From Imbricaverruca yamaguchii (lineage: Eukaryota; Arthropoda; Thecostraca; Neoverrucidae): DNA of 64,000 nucleotides. The notes under the pieces are model-generated. The model was given only the letters and a program-made list of their open reading frames with translations. It was not told where the DNA came from and made no database searches. The DNA lies in contig JAOTOL010001344.1 of the NCBI GenBank assembly GCA_034440575.1, positions 304,501-368,500 on the forward strand, given 5' to 3'. The translations under genes and the position numbers were made by a program. Within the stretch, counting starts at the first letter, position 1, and each line of letters starts with the position of its first letter. This document shows positions 10,025 through 21,968 of the stretch, one piece after another.

Positions 10025-13000
10025 ATGCAATGTGCCCGCAGAGCCGCCTGGCCGACCGTCTGGCGCGTCAACGCGCGGACGCGTGATCGAAGCTGAAGAT
10101 GAAACGACCGCCGCGGCAGCACCGAATCAAAATGTGAAACATTTCTTGACGCGCGCCGCTCAAAACTGGCGACGATGAAGACGGCTTTTTGTTCGACGTA
10201 TTTCGAGACAGCTGGAGCACCGCCAATTCCGGCGCATCTTCTGAGAGTTTCTCGGCCGGCCGTAACGCGGCTTTGGCAGACGATGTGACGCTGAGCGCAG
10301 CTCATCAACAAACTGAGCGGTTCTGCAGACTCGTCACGCGATCGCCTGGGGAAACAATGCGAACGTCCCGCGGTGAGCAGACCGCTATCTCAAACGTCCT
10401 CCTAAAAACAGTAGGAAGAAAATCGGGCGAACAGTGCGTAGTTAAATATAGCGTCGACTGAGAAGTTTGAAATGAAGTTCCCAGCAATCGTGCCTCGGCA
10501 TCCAGCTTATGGAGTCAAATCAAGATATCTCACTCAAAATAAACTAACCGTGGAAGCCCTGTTGTGTTCAGTTCAATGGTCTTTGACTGTTGCTGAATTT
10601 TCAAATCCTCGTCTATACCTGGTGTCACATGTTGACGACATGATATGAAATCAATCGTAGCTTGTATGTTAATGTCACCGCAGTAATCCTTCCCTCCACC
10701 ATATGGTATCCAGTAGTATGGAATACAGAGAACTTCCAAGCAGCCAGAAATTGAACTGGAAAAATATAACATATTTTTGCGTGTGCAAGGGAATAGATGA
10801 TAACCATGGGGATGATGCAAATCAAAACACCCGGGGAGTTAATGATCGCTGAATGTTGTAATGCATAGCACACAGCAGGGGCGCCGCCAAAGAAAGCAAT
10901 AGGCTGGTGATTTTGGATCGTTATCTCCATGGAGCGTTCGTATGCTTAGCTTAAACATGAACCACGTTGATGCGTTATTCCCACCTCCGCGTCATTCCAG
11001 ATTCCATAACCTGAATTCGTCCGCCAGATTGGAATCTGCAATATGTCTGAAACGGAAATAAACAACGGAAACCATGATACAACGGCTGTGGGTAAGGCTG
11101 GAGATATGCACGGCGCAGCAACGCATAACACACATCCGAACGTCTGGTCACCGCTATCTTTGATCGGTAAGCATGTCAGTTAGAGTCGCTTTGGTTGCAG
11201 CGAGTTATTGGCAATGGAGATGAATGAGCACAAACAACATCTGCTGGCAACTAAGTGCCGTGTATATCAGCGTCACGGTACTATGTCCTCCACACCACGT
11301 CCAGCATCCCAAGTCTCAACATCAGGGAGGAGAGCATGATACATCTCTGGGGACTATAGCCATCCCGTAATTGTTCCCATCGTTAAACATGATGTCCATT
11401 GAGGTCAACTTGAGGTCAACTTGAATTTGCAACTGTTTGGACTGTGCCCAAATATGCAGACAAAAATTTATCCTCGTGTTCGAAGTTGCATTTGTGCGAA
11501 ATCTAACGATGTCAACATTCTGCCAAGGTTCGGGGCACGCAAATGATAACAGGCCTGATCTTGTCGCCACAGGAAATAAAGAAGCTTAAACTTTTTGAGT
11601 TATAGCTTACATCTACCACATAGTAAATAACCATATGATATTGCAGTCAAATGGTGATGACTTCAGGGTCTGTTTATGACGGAGGTCATGCAATGTCAAT
11701 ACCTATTGAATGTTGGACACAATTCGGTGATCACGTGTCGTAAGATGCCATTTTACAATCCAAAATCTGTGAGTAAGAAACGCTTAATTAATGCATTAAT
11801 GGTACCTGCGTCAGCCATACAACAGCACAGATAACTAGATGGGAAAACTATCTGGAGATGGAAATAAGGTTAAGTGGGACTGAATATAGGAAGGAATGAG
11901 CATGTCCAAACTGGACTAGGACATTTTTAGCAAGCATCAGTAGACTGAGTAAAACAATATCTGTATTGATGCAGCAGCAGGAATTGATACAGAAGTAACT
12001 GTCCAGCTCCTGTTCAATGTTGGGGACAACATTCGGAAGATAAAACTGGCTACTGCATAGGCCCTTTCATCGTTTTAGTTTGTCAATTGCTCCTAGTTGC
12101 CATTTTTTGACGGACACATCAGCTACTAAGCCAGCAAAAGCAGCTCTCGTCAGACTGCTGCAGTCGGCCGAGCTCTAGGACTCCGGTGACGTCACATTCG
12201 TATACCAGTCCCGATTGGCTGGACGGAAATACCTATACCTTGGGTAAACAACCTTGGGTAGCACCAATCATAGGAGTTGCTCTCACTATTGAAACGTCAT
12301 ACAAATTGCAGCAAACATCGTGAGTTTGCACGTACGATTTTCAATTGTGTACATATAATTAACGATTTAAAATTAACATCCGTAGTGCATGACTTTATTG
12401 GTGAACAGCCAGTAGGGTATTTGTTACTCTGGGGTACTACTTGTTCGCATGGCAACAACTATATAGAATACAAAATAATCAACCGAAATCAGTCCATAAT
12501 CAAAGACCAAATGAAACGAATATCAACTTCGTGTTTCAGTTGACTACCAGAAGGCACACCACACAATAACTGTTTGCAACACTCATGTTTGCAGGTGAGC
12601 CTCATTTTGATTGAATACAATAGCTCAATTATTTTGGATGAGGGAACTTCAACTGACATCAATTCCGGCTTTACACTTCATTGTGCAGGCGAGCACGGCT
12701 TCCATTTTCTTCCTTAAAGCGTACCTACCTTACTTCACAAGTCAAGCCGGCAAAGTTCGCCACATAATGACAACGTCCAATCGAAGCCAACAACCCGCAG
12801 ACGCCAAGAGCACCTGAACCGGAACAGAAGTGGAGCGATTCGCGCCGGCTGTGTCGCCGTCCAACTGCAGCGCCTACACTGATCTCCTGCGAGTCCGCTC
12901 GGCAGTTTCCCATCCGCGTGAATGAAAACACGGCCGTGCAAATTTACGGCCGTCGCACCGAACAAGTTGTCCGATCTGCAGGCGAGCCGGCCGAACAAAG

Positions 13001-14696
13001 GCTTCCCATCAGGTGCGACACACAGTCGCCTCGTTCGGCGCAAACTTCACACCATCGAGCCGCCGCTGACGGCGAGGGGCCACCTGTTGCTGGCGCGTCC
13101 GTGGCCACTTCCCCGGTTGGGTGTGCGGCCGGCGCGCGCTTAATCTGTGCCTGGCTTGGGGTGGGTCGTCACTGAGTGCACGTGCGTGTAAATAAAAAGC
13201 ATTTTCAAACGAAGGTCACATAATTGTCGTTGTGCGCAGCAGTAGGCATGTATTTGGAATTCGGCGGATTGTAGTTTGTACAATAGGTGCACATTTGTAC
13301 GCTGTGCATAGGCTGCACACCCACAGGACACTTATTTTGACAACTTTCGCCGAGATGAGATATGTTAACCTCCATTTCACGGGAATCACGGTTGGTTTTT
13401 ACATAGATTAATGGGTCCATATAGTAAGCAAATTGCGCATCATGTAGTTTCAAATGCACGATATACATAGTATTGTCAAACTGTAGCGTAAAATGGACTA
13501 GTTATGATTGCCGATCCAATCTGTGCCATCATTTATCAGAGTGGGCACGGCGAATTTGTCTGAAATTCCAGTTCGTGTCGTTTCACTACAGCTCGTCTGC
13601 AATTGTCTCGAGACAATATTCGCGTGCCCAAACGACTGCCGTTTCATGTTTTCAATGTTGTTCGATCGTGTCGCTCCTTTGGTAAGCTGCTCAAGGTCAA
13701 GTGACAGTACTGATTTGGATTAAAATCGGATTGCTGTTTGGTCCCGAAACCAGCCTTGTGGCATGTAGGATCTGAATTGGAACTTAGCGATCGTGTCTTC
13801 CTTGTCAGCTCCCAACAATTTCACGTTTGTGTAACCAATTGCACACCATGATGTGTGTCACTGCGAGGTTTGATCTGTCATGATCCAGTAGCCATGGGCA
13901 CTTGTGAGGTAAAGCGAGGTATTGTCAGATTAAGTCAAACATAATCTATGCTGCAGCACTTGTGTCATGGTTCTTCCTGAAATAGGACAGGTGTGAGACT
14001 AGATTTGGCTTGCTAATACCAACTTGCCAAACAAAGCATTTCATCTTCCCTGGAATGTCGCCGATTCACCGGAAGTGCAAAAACCACAAGTCGGTGAGTG
14101 AGGGACTTCAACTCCAAAGAACGCCCTCAGAAGCGATGTGCATGGGCATCAATGGGAAGTGTAGGCGTAGAGATATGAGATGGGAGGCGAATTATACCAA
14201 TTGAAAATGTAGGCGTCAAGTTTTACTGTTTATCCTTCTAGTTGCTGTTACATCGATCATTTCATCAGCAACGCTACTCCTTCAGAGACACGCGGGGCCC
14301 CTTGTGGAACACCAAAGAATGGCGGTTTAAGCTCATTTCCCGGACATTCTTTTTCTCAGAACTGTACAAATGTCGACTGTATCTTGTGTCTGCACGGTTC
14401 CACGTCTGTGGCGACTAGGACCACCGCCAGGTTGCCACGACAGACGGTGCATCAGCTTCCCAGAACAGGGCTTTCCGTTTCCCTTCTCCGGCTTCCCCAG
14501 AACAGCTATTGGCCATTTCGTCGCGGCGTGTTGTTCGTTTTGCGGCAACATTCTTTTTATCATCCTTTTCACTGAGTACATATTAGTGAAAAAGTGCACG
14601 GCAAACTAATGCTGGGTGTGGAGAAGTGAAGTGCAGCAGTACAAACACGTGATAGGTTGAGCAAATTTCAGACTCAGTGATAACGAAGTTGTTTTA
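10025..14696. other. Unique stretch, no gene recognised
   Basis: Mixed-composition DNA. It contains a CRE octamer at 12187-12194 (GTGACGTCAC), a moderately CpG-rich patch at about 12830-13145, and a 16-bp perfect palindrome ATTGTCTCGAGACAAT at 13602-13617. All open frames are under about 180 codons, the longest overlapping the 15-bp array, and none is recognisable. Confidence 0.55.
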
Positions 14697-14700
14697 CTGA

Positions 14701-14873
14701 CTAAGAGCGGGTATGAGTAGTCTAGGAGTGAGTTCCCCGTCTCACAATCTAAAGGTTGTGGGTTCGAGTCTCACCTGTCGCTACTCGGAGTGAGAGATTG
14801 GCGATGCAACATGACTCAACGGTCGATGTGTCGTAAAACCAATAACCAGCCAACCAACTGTCTAAGAGCAGGT
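14701..14873 (+). mobile_element. tRNA-derived SINE with target-site duplication
   Basis: The body at about 14713-14861 has a tRNA-like head. The T arm GTGGGTTCGAGTCTCAC folds as a 5-bp stem with a 7-nt loop, and GGTTCGAGTC is a pol III B box. A short tRNA-unrelated body follows, then a simple 3' tail ending GTAAAACC-AATAACCAGCC-AACCAACT. CTAAGAGCGGGT at 14701-14712 is repeated as CTAAGAGCAGGT at 14862-14873 (11 of 12), which is the expected target-site duplication of retroposition. SINEs are non-coding and use a partner LINE's enzymes. The tail is AACC-rich, unlike the CR1-like LINE tail at 34254, so that LINE is probably not the partner. Confidence 0.75.
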
Positions 14874-16135
14874 CGAGCAACTAGATCATTGTCCAGCGCA
14901 TCTTTGTGTCAACTTAGAGTATAGTGACCCCTAGAGGTAGTTTTTGTCCAGGTTTTCACACACATTCCTTTCCATCCACACCGAGGTCGTCCGGTGATTG
15001 TCAGTTTGTTGGAGGTTGAATCATTTTTACCAACTCCAGACATTCCTCTTTAGTTCATATTTTTTCTGGTTTTAATCAGCTTCAGTCTTTGTGCAAGCTA
15101 TGGTGCTGACGATCCTTTGAACTTCCCAGCTAACCTTCGTGGATCATTCTGTTTGCTGCTCCATCTTTCCACTATTCAACTCTTTTAGAGGCCATAGGCG
15201 TATAGCTTTTAGAGGCCACAGGCAGGCCTCCAAACCATTCAGTATGAATGCCACCGCATCAAATCGGTACTTGTATGACGTACCCAATAAGCCATTTGCT
15301 CTCAATGCGATCGATTTGTCATCCAGCGACCAGACGAATAAGACATCCTGTTCAGTGGAGTATGTTGCTGGCTGCTGTATTAGCGGAGTAGTCACATGAG
15401 CCGCCCTGGTCATCACAAGACATCTTGTTCACTGGAATGTATTGTCAGCTGCTGTATTCGCGGAGTGGTCACATGATATGCACTGGTCTACGAACCGAAC
15501 ATTTTTTTGTCAGCAATGCATGTCGTGAGCAAAGAAACACGCCCGGAATGCAGTCTCCCCATGCAACTCATTTCCCGTTGAATGCACTCGCTGCTGCCCG
15601 TAAGACCCTGTCTGTCACTGTCTCACAGTCGAGCGACTTGATCGATGCGGACAGATCTCCTGTCTTGTGCATGCTACAAGTCAAGCGAACATGGACTCCA
15701 ACCAGCTCAGCGGCGTCCCGATACACCGCGCTCGGCGGCTTCCTCGCCCAGCGGGCCGGTCGCAGCCTTCGGCGGGAGAATGATTGAAAATAAAACGGCA
15801 AAATGTCCGTCATTACAACTAGGACAACGAGCAGCCGTGCGCTGATGGGGCCTGTAATTTCGTAGCGGCAGCTCCGGCGTCGTGGGGAAAAACTTTCTCG
15901 GTTCCTGTGGCCAGAGCCGTTCATGGGTATCATTTGTACATTAATTTCCGCTGAGGTAACTAAAATGCGCCCAACCGGCGTTGGATAATTGAGCACCCAG
16001 TGTTGGTTTGCCCACGGTTTCATCAAACGCTAAACACTTGCGATATTTCGCGCATGTGCTGACATTCAAAGCACAATTGTTCACACGTTCCGTGAAAACA
16101 GCGAAAGGATGAGAGGCAAGCTACGTCTTTTGACT
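14862..16135. other. Unique stretch with small duplications
   Basis: No gene recognised. It contains a 24-bp near-duplication around CTTTTAGAGGCCA at 15183-15230 and a 77-bp tandem duplication at 15340-15489. Confidence 0.55.
15340..15489. repeat. 77-bp tandem duplication, 1.9 copies
   Basis: AAGACATCCTGTTCA at 15340 recurs as AAGACATCTTGTTCA at 15417. The similarity runs through GCTGCTGTATT-GCGGAGT-GTCACATGA in both copies, with about one difference in seven bases. Confidence 0.88.
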
Positions 16136-16138
16136 ACA

Positions 16139-16169
16139 CCACTCACACACACACACACACACACACACT
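16139..16169. repeat. (CA)n microsatellite
   Basis: About 14 CA dinucleotides in a row. Confidence 0.95.
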
Positions 16170-16224
16170 TCTACACCCGCACCCCCAACACATCGGCGGC
16201 TTTAGATATTACTCTGGAAGGCCA

Positions 16225-16640
16225 GTGGCCAGACCCACGCTCCACTTAGAATGTGTCCGCTTCCAAACTGACAGAGGGGTGTTTGGGGAACCTGACGAGT
16301 GGTCGAAAGGTCGGCGGTTTGATTCCTCCATTAGAAGCTTTCACGAGCTTGATTACAACTCACAGGCACTCCAGGAGATTGCAAGCCTGAAAGGAACTAG
16401 TCATTGCGTGAGACGAAATGTACGACCCTCAATATACCAGGAGGTGCTGAGTTTACATCAAAAGTAGCGTTAGGGATTATGCTATATTACTCAACGTTTC
16501 GGCCAGGGGCCATCGTCAGGAGTGGTATAAAAAATGGCAGGGTTAACAATAAAAAAACGCGGGAAAAAAAGCGTGCAAAAATACACGTGAATCACAGAAA
16601 AGCATCCTCATTGATGCAGACACTTCAAGAAACTCCAAAC
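16225..16640 (-). mobile_element. Possible Penelope-like or SINE-like remnant
   Basis: 16493-16520 contains CAACGTTTCGGCC-AGG-GGCC-ATCGTCAGG. On the minus strand this reads CTGACGA, a GGCC/GGCC stem, then GAAAC. Similar motifs recur near the ends of Penelope-like retroelements, some of which carry hammerhead ribozymes. Upstream, GAGTGGTCG at 16297-16305 and GGTTTGATTCC at 16316-16326 resemble weak pol III A and B boxes but are too close together for a normal tRNA. No reverse transcriptase or GIY-YIG frame is present, so at best this is a short terminal fragment. Confidence 0.35.
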
Positions 16641-17680
16641 CAGAAATCAACTAGATCAAGATAGAATCCTCTGAGGAACTAGTCAGCCAAACCTAAACAA
16701 CCAGGGAGCCTACGGAACTAGCTAGGTAACTCTAAGAAGAACTTGCTGCTAACTATGGATCAAGTCGGCCCAGGACCGTATTACCTTGCCACAGACTGCA
16801 TCGCTGGACAATGTCGGCACCGGAAGATCGCTTCGTTTCAGTCGGTAATCCAGCAGCTTGTCAAAGCCGGTGCTTATTTCCGCCTTCCTGGCGACGACCG
16901 CCCTGACAAGCTGATGACGCACAGATCAGCTCAGTCCGCGGCTTGCATAGTGTCAAGCGCTGGATTAACATCATCTCGCCGCCTCTCCATGACAAGGACA
17001 CCGGCTTGGTAGTATAAGCCATGTCAAAGTGCGATGAAGTCCACCCAGCTGCACCCATGCGGTGAGAGTCGGCGGCGCATGTGGAACTCCGACCAGCATG
17101 CATGGTGCATACGCAGGCGGGCATCTTGATCTGGAATTTCTGTCTGAAGTAGTCAAACTGTGCTACAGAAACGTCGTGTGAGACGAAATGTGCCTCCAAA
17201 TATCACATATACAATCGTTAACACCTCTCACCGACGAAACCTGCAGACATCATTGTTCCAAAGGCCTTGTGCGAAGTGAAAATTCGCGGTAGTTCACCAT
17301 GATTTGTGAGAACTAACGCCAAAAATAATGCATGTCTCATACTGCGCGCAAACTGATTGCAAATCTGTACTTCTGGCCGGCAGGCAAATATCGACAACGC
17401 ACCATCAATGTCTTCTCATGCAACATTGCAACTGGTTACACTTCCCGCGTGTACCATATGAACATAGTAACTGGTTCATTTCATTGCACTGGCTCATTCC
17501 ACTTCATTTTATTACACTTCCCGCGTGTACCTAACCAAAATACAATTCGGTTGAACATCACTCATTCGTTCTACTCGGAGGAGAGGCACCAGTTGATCGT
17601 TGTGCCCGTTACCGGCCAGGTGCCAGCGAAGATACGTCGGCGGTCATCGCGTGCATGGATCGGGTTCCGGTCCAGCGGTC
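16641..17680. other. Unique stretch
   Basis: No gene recognised. A 20-bp direct repeat TTACACTTCCCGCGTGTACC occurs at about 17436 and 17512, with the first base and the flanks differing. Confidence 0.5.
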
Positions 17681-17683
17681 CCG

Positions 17684-17890
17684 GAGCGGCTCCCTGCGGT
17701 CACTGAGCAGCGTCCAGCGGTCACGGAGCAGCGTTCAGAGGTCACGGAGCAGCGTCCAGAGGTCACTGAGCAGCGTCCAGCGGTCACGGAGCAGCGTCCA
17801 GCGGTCACGGAGCAGCGTCCAGCGGTCACGGAGCAGCGTCCAGCGGTCACGGAGCAGCGGCCAGCGGTCACGAATTAGCATCCAGAGGTC
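17684..17890. repeat. 21-bp minisatellite, about 10 copies
   Basis: Tandem units of CGGTCACGGAGCAGCGTCCAG with few substitutions (CACTGAGC, CAGAGGTCAC). The 7-codon unit makes spurious open frames on both strands. Confidence 0.95.
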
Positions 17891-17896
17891 ACGTCC

Positions 17897-18058
17897 GGTC
17901 GTGCTGACCGAGAGCTGACCGGTGTCGAGGTAATGGGAGCCAGTCGGCGTCGTACTGACCGGGAGCCGGCCGGTGTCGTACTGACCGGGAGCTGACCGGT
18001 GTCGAGGTAATGGGAGCCGGCCGGTGTGCACTAACTGGGAGCCGGCCGATGCCGGTCG
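17897..18058. repeat. Degenerate ~26-bp repeat
   Basis: Irregular copies of GTCGTACTGACCGGGAGC plus CGGCCGGT, alternating with GTCGAGGTAATGGGAGCC forms. It directly abuts the 21-bp array but has an unrelated unit. Confidence 0.8.
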
Positions 18059-19034
18059 TGCCGACGTCCATTAGGGTGACCATCGCCACAGGTCCGATCG
18101 TCAGCGGGCCGCCGCAGCGCTTCATTACCCCGCTGATCGTCGCCCGGTGCATGTTCCCACAGCCACCCCCAGCCGCTGATGCTGTCGCTATATCCCAGCG
18201 GAGGCTGCCGCATCAGCCGGGGCCACACCGTCTGTCTCGGTACGTAGCGCCCGGCCCACGCCGGATCTCCGGGAAATATGAAGTTTTCGCATTAATGAGG
18301 CTCAGAATTAACGACATTCACGCTGCGCGCTCATTACAATCATCATCCTTCATAGCTCATAACATGGTATTAGTGCTTGCGCTTCCCGGCTATCCGCTGC
18401 GGCGGATCCCTCTTCCTTTACTGCCACGAACTTTGAGAAACACTCTTTTAGCGCGCCTGTGTTCATCCCACCACTCGAGAAAGCTGAATTTATGGCCGGC
18501 CCGTATGCGTTTGAGCATTACGCTTGCGATCATAAAGACAAAGAGACTCGTTGTTTTCCACGATCGCACCTCCAGCCAATCGTAAAATGCTCGGTTTCGT
18601 GCTGTGGAATGCACGATTCCATTCCACAAATGTCATGCGAACAATCGCGTCCATTGACATACTTCTCCGTGACATGGGCCATTTGTTCCTCGAATAGCAT
18701 GTAAACGATGCCGTCCGATGACTCTGTAAAATTATGGCTGGTCCAGGCCACACCGGCGTTTTGCCAACACGAGTGAACTCATTTGTCGACACGAACCGCA
18801 TGGAGTGCTTCAGGCGAGGCAGCACGGCACGCAATGGACGGAAGGCATATGACACCTGCGCCAACGAACGGCGACACACAGCTCACAGCTGGTCAATTTG
18901 CAACACGAGCATGTTGGACATCGCTCCGGACGGAGTGGAAAGGTGAGCCCCGGCATGGTGTGGTGGCGGAACTCCGGTGAGGGAGCACATTGCAGCACCA
19001 CTCTGCAGCCGTGCTGCTCCCGGTGTCATGTGGC
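18059..19034. other. Unique stretch between arrays
   Basis: GC-rich at 18060-18280, then mixed. A 191-codon open frame from 18010 to 18585 starts inside the preceding repeat and shows no domain. Nothing else is recognised. Confidence 0.5.
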
Positions 19035-20640
19035 GGTGGAGCTGCGGCTCCGGTAAGGTTTGACAATGGGGCTGTTGCAAGGCTGCGGCCTCGGCAGAGT
19101 CTGGCAGTGGGGATGTTGCAAGGCTGCGGCCTCGGTAGAGTCTGTCAGTTGGGGCGTTGCAAAGCTGCGGCCTCGGTAACGTCTGACAGTGGAACTGTGA
19201 TAAGGCCACGACCGCAGTAACGTCTGACAGTGGAGCTGTGATAAGGCCACGACCGCAGTAACGTCTGACAGTCTAGCTGTGATAAGGCCACGACCGCAGT
19301 AACGTCTGACAGCGGGGCTGTGATAAGGCCACGACCGCAGTAACGTCTGACAGTGGAGCTGTGATAAGGCCACGACCGCAGTAACGTCTGACAGTGGGGC
19401 TGTGATAAGGCCACGACCGCAGTAACGTCTGACAGTGGAGCTGTGATAAGGCCACGACCGCAGTAACGTCTGACAGTGGAGCTGTGATAAGGCCACGACC
19501 GCAGTAACGTCTGACAGTGGAGCTGTGATAAGGCCACGACCGCAGTAACGTCTGACAGTGGAGCTGTGATAAGGCCACGATCGCAGTAACGTCTGACAGT
19601 GGAGCTGTGATAAGGCCACGACCGCAGTAACGTCTGACAGTGGAGCTGTGATAAGGCCACGACCGCAGTAACGTCTGACAGTGGGGCTGTGATAAGGCCA
19701 CGACCGCAGTAACGTCTGACAGTGGAGCTGTGATAAGGCCACGACCGCAGTAACGTCTGACAGTGGAGCTGTGATACGGCCACGACCGCAGTAACGTCTG
19801 ACAGTGGAGTTGTGATGAGGCTACGACCGCGTAACGTCTGACAGTGGAGCTGTGACAAGGCCACACCGCAGTAACGTCTGACAGTCTAGCTGTGTATAAG
19901 GCCACGACCGCAGTAACGTCTGACAGTGGAGCTGTGATAAGGCCACGACCGCAGTAACGTCTGACAGTGGAGCTGTGACAAGGCCACGACCGCAGTAACG
20001 TCTGACAGTGGAGCTGTGATAAGGCCACGACCGCAGTAATGTCTGACAGTGGAGCTGTGATAAGGCCACGACCGCAGTAACGTCTGACAGTGGAGCTGTG
20101 ATAAGGCCACGACCGCAGTAACGTCTGACAGTGGAGCTGTGACAAGGCCACGACCGCAGTAACGTCTGACAGTGGAGCTGTGATAAGGCCACGACCGCAG
20201 TAACGTCTGACAGTGGAGCTGTGGTAAGGCCACGACCGCAGTAACGTCTGACAGCGGGGCTGTGATAAGGCCACGACCGCAGTAACGTCTGACAGTGGAG
20301 CTGTGATAAGGTCACGACCGCAGTAACGTCTGGCAGTGGAGCTGTGATAAGGCCACGACCGCAGTAACGTCTGACAGTGGAGCTGTGATAAGGCCACGAC
20401 CGCAGTAACGTCTGACAGTGGAGCTGTGATAAGGCCACGACCGCAGTAACGTCTGACAGTGGAGCTGTGATAAGGCCACGACCGCAGTAACGTCTGACAG
20501 CGGGGCTGTGATAAGGCCACGACCGCAGTAACGTCTGACAGTGGAGCTGCTGCCGGTAACGACCGCAGTAACGTCTGACAGTGGAGCTGTGATAAGGCCA
20601 CGACCGCAGTAACGTCTGACAGTCGGGCTGTTACAGTTCT
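19035..20640. repeat. 41-bp minisatellite, about 38 copies
   Basis: The longest array in the window. The period is exactly 41 bp (for example TAAGGCCACG at 19201 and 19242), with the core GATAAGGCCACGACCGCAGT followed by AACGTCTGACAGTGGAGCTGT. Central copies are nearly identical. The first three or four copies (19035-19190, GTTGCAAGGCTGCGGCCTCG form) and the last few (around 20540-20640) are diverged. Since 41 is not a multiple of three, each frame cycles through three translations. The 471-codon minus-strand frame at 19273-20688 is an artefact of a stop-free unit. Confidence 0.97.
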
Positions 20641-21110
20641 GCCGCTGATATCGTCCGACAGGTATGTGTCCCTGCAGGCACCTGCCACCCGCCAGGGTCA
20701 GTGACCGTGGACGGATCAGCGGACCTGGTGTACACCCGACGCACCGGGATGCGAGTCGCACCCAGGTGTGCAGTGTGGTGACCGGCATGGCTTTCCGGGG
20801 GCGCCGGGGTCATTATACCGGCCGCCTCCGCGCAAACAACATATTACAGCGCAAACTCATCACGCCACCGTGTCAGGGCACAATGGGCTGTCCTGCAGGG
20901 GGCCCGCGACGCAGCCTTGTGCCAAACCTGACGTAAAATTGGATGAGTCGCTGACCGGGAGCGGGTTTGATTAATCCGGCCCCCCGTCGGTGTCGTTAAT
21001 GGTCGCTGGGCGACGGCGTCGCTCGCGGCCGGCAGAGCCCCGGAGCTGGCCAGCCAGACGGTCGGCGGCGCGGAGGTGCCCGCCACACTTTGTCACGTGC
21101 GTGATAAATT
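20641..21110. other. GC-rich stretch, no gene
   Basis: CpG-rich DNA following the 41-bp array, including GTCGTTAATGGTCGC at 20992-21006. Frames under 95 codons are GC-driven. Confidence 0.5.
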
Positions 21111-21850
21111 GAGCCAGTCATGAGTGTCTTTAATAGGGTTTCGATCAGGCCCTTGGATCAGACCAAGGCTATAGAACACCAGGTTGAGTGTTCTATAGCC
21201 TCGAGTGTTCGCTCCGCTTCCCAAAAAGGGAGACGCTTGAGAGCACCATAAATTATATAAACTTGAGCCAACCAGCCATCGTTTGACGACCTCCGCCGAT
21301 CGTGGCAATAGTATAGGCAGTAGGACAAATGTTGTCAAAGGTATTATCCATATAATATTCAATTGTTCGTGCTAATTTTCTACAGCTGCATTCTTGCTAC
21401 TTTAATCTTGATCTTTAATACTACTTTATCACAATGTCACCGCTGATTGAGGAAAAAATGGTATTTGTGTGGATATCACCGTTTTTGCCGCACTAAAGAC
21501 AAAATGTGTTTGTTTAGACTGACTGGGGTCGTCAGACGCTGATTGGTCGCCTCAAGCGTCTCCTTTTTTTATTGGACTACAATGTTGAAGCGTAACCCCC
21601 TGGATCAGACCACGATCCAAACCCGTCGTGGCACGGTGGAGGGGTAGGTACACCGGAAGTCGCAGGAGCACAGCTATGCTGGAAATCCAAAGGCTGCGAC
21701 GGGGAGTTTTCAAGTTGGTGTTGTACAGTTGAATAACTAGTGGAAAATCAGAAAGATGGCATTCCGGGTGCGAAAGTTATTCGGTGAATGAGTGTTCCTA
21801 TTACAAATCCCATTCGTGAATAATTAGGAATTGAAGTGGATGTTTCAATG
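21111..21850. other. Unique stretch with inverted repeats
   Basis: No gene. It carries a 14-bp-arm hairpin at 21166-21201 and a 13-bp inverted pair, GGAGACGCTTGAG near 21229 and its complement near 21554. The phrase TGGATCAGACCA recurs at about 21153 and 21601. Confidence 0.5.
21166..21201. repeat. Perfect hairpin (14-bp arms, 8-nt loop)
   Basis: AGGCTATAGAACAC at 21166-21179 is the exact reverse complement of 21188-21201. Confidence 0.92.
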
Positions 21851-21852
21851 TG

Positions 21853-21890
21853 ATCATATATATATATATATATATATACATATATATATG

Positions 21891-21936
<46 letters not shown>

Positions 21937-21968
21937 TGTGTGTGTGTGTGTGTATGTGTGTGCGTGTT
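21853..21968. repeat. Compound (TA)n(TG)n microsatellite
   Basis: TA repeats at about 21855-21905 run directly into TG repeats to about 21968, with a few interruptions such as TATG and TGCG. Confidence 0.95.

Noticed and set aside
14713..14790. Functional tRNA gene
   Set aside because: The T arm and B box are good, but the acceptor stem does not close at 7 bp, the anticodon arm is irregular, and a SINE body, tail and target duplication follow.
16293..16326. tRNA-like gene with A and B boxes
   Set aside because: The boxes are only 23 bp apart and no cloverleaf can be drawn.
19273..20688. 471-codon minus-strand open frame
   Set aside because: It is a translation of the 41-bp tandem array. 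The unit lacks stops, three frames cycle through the same words, and similar frames are open nearby.
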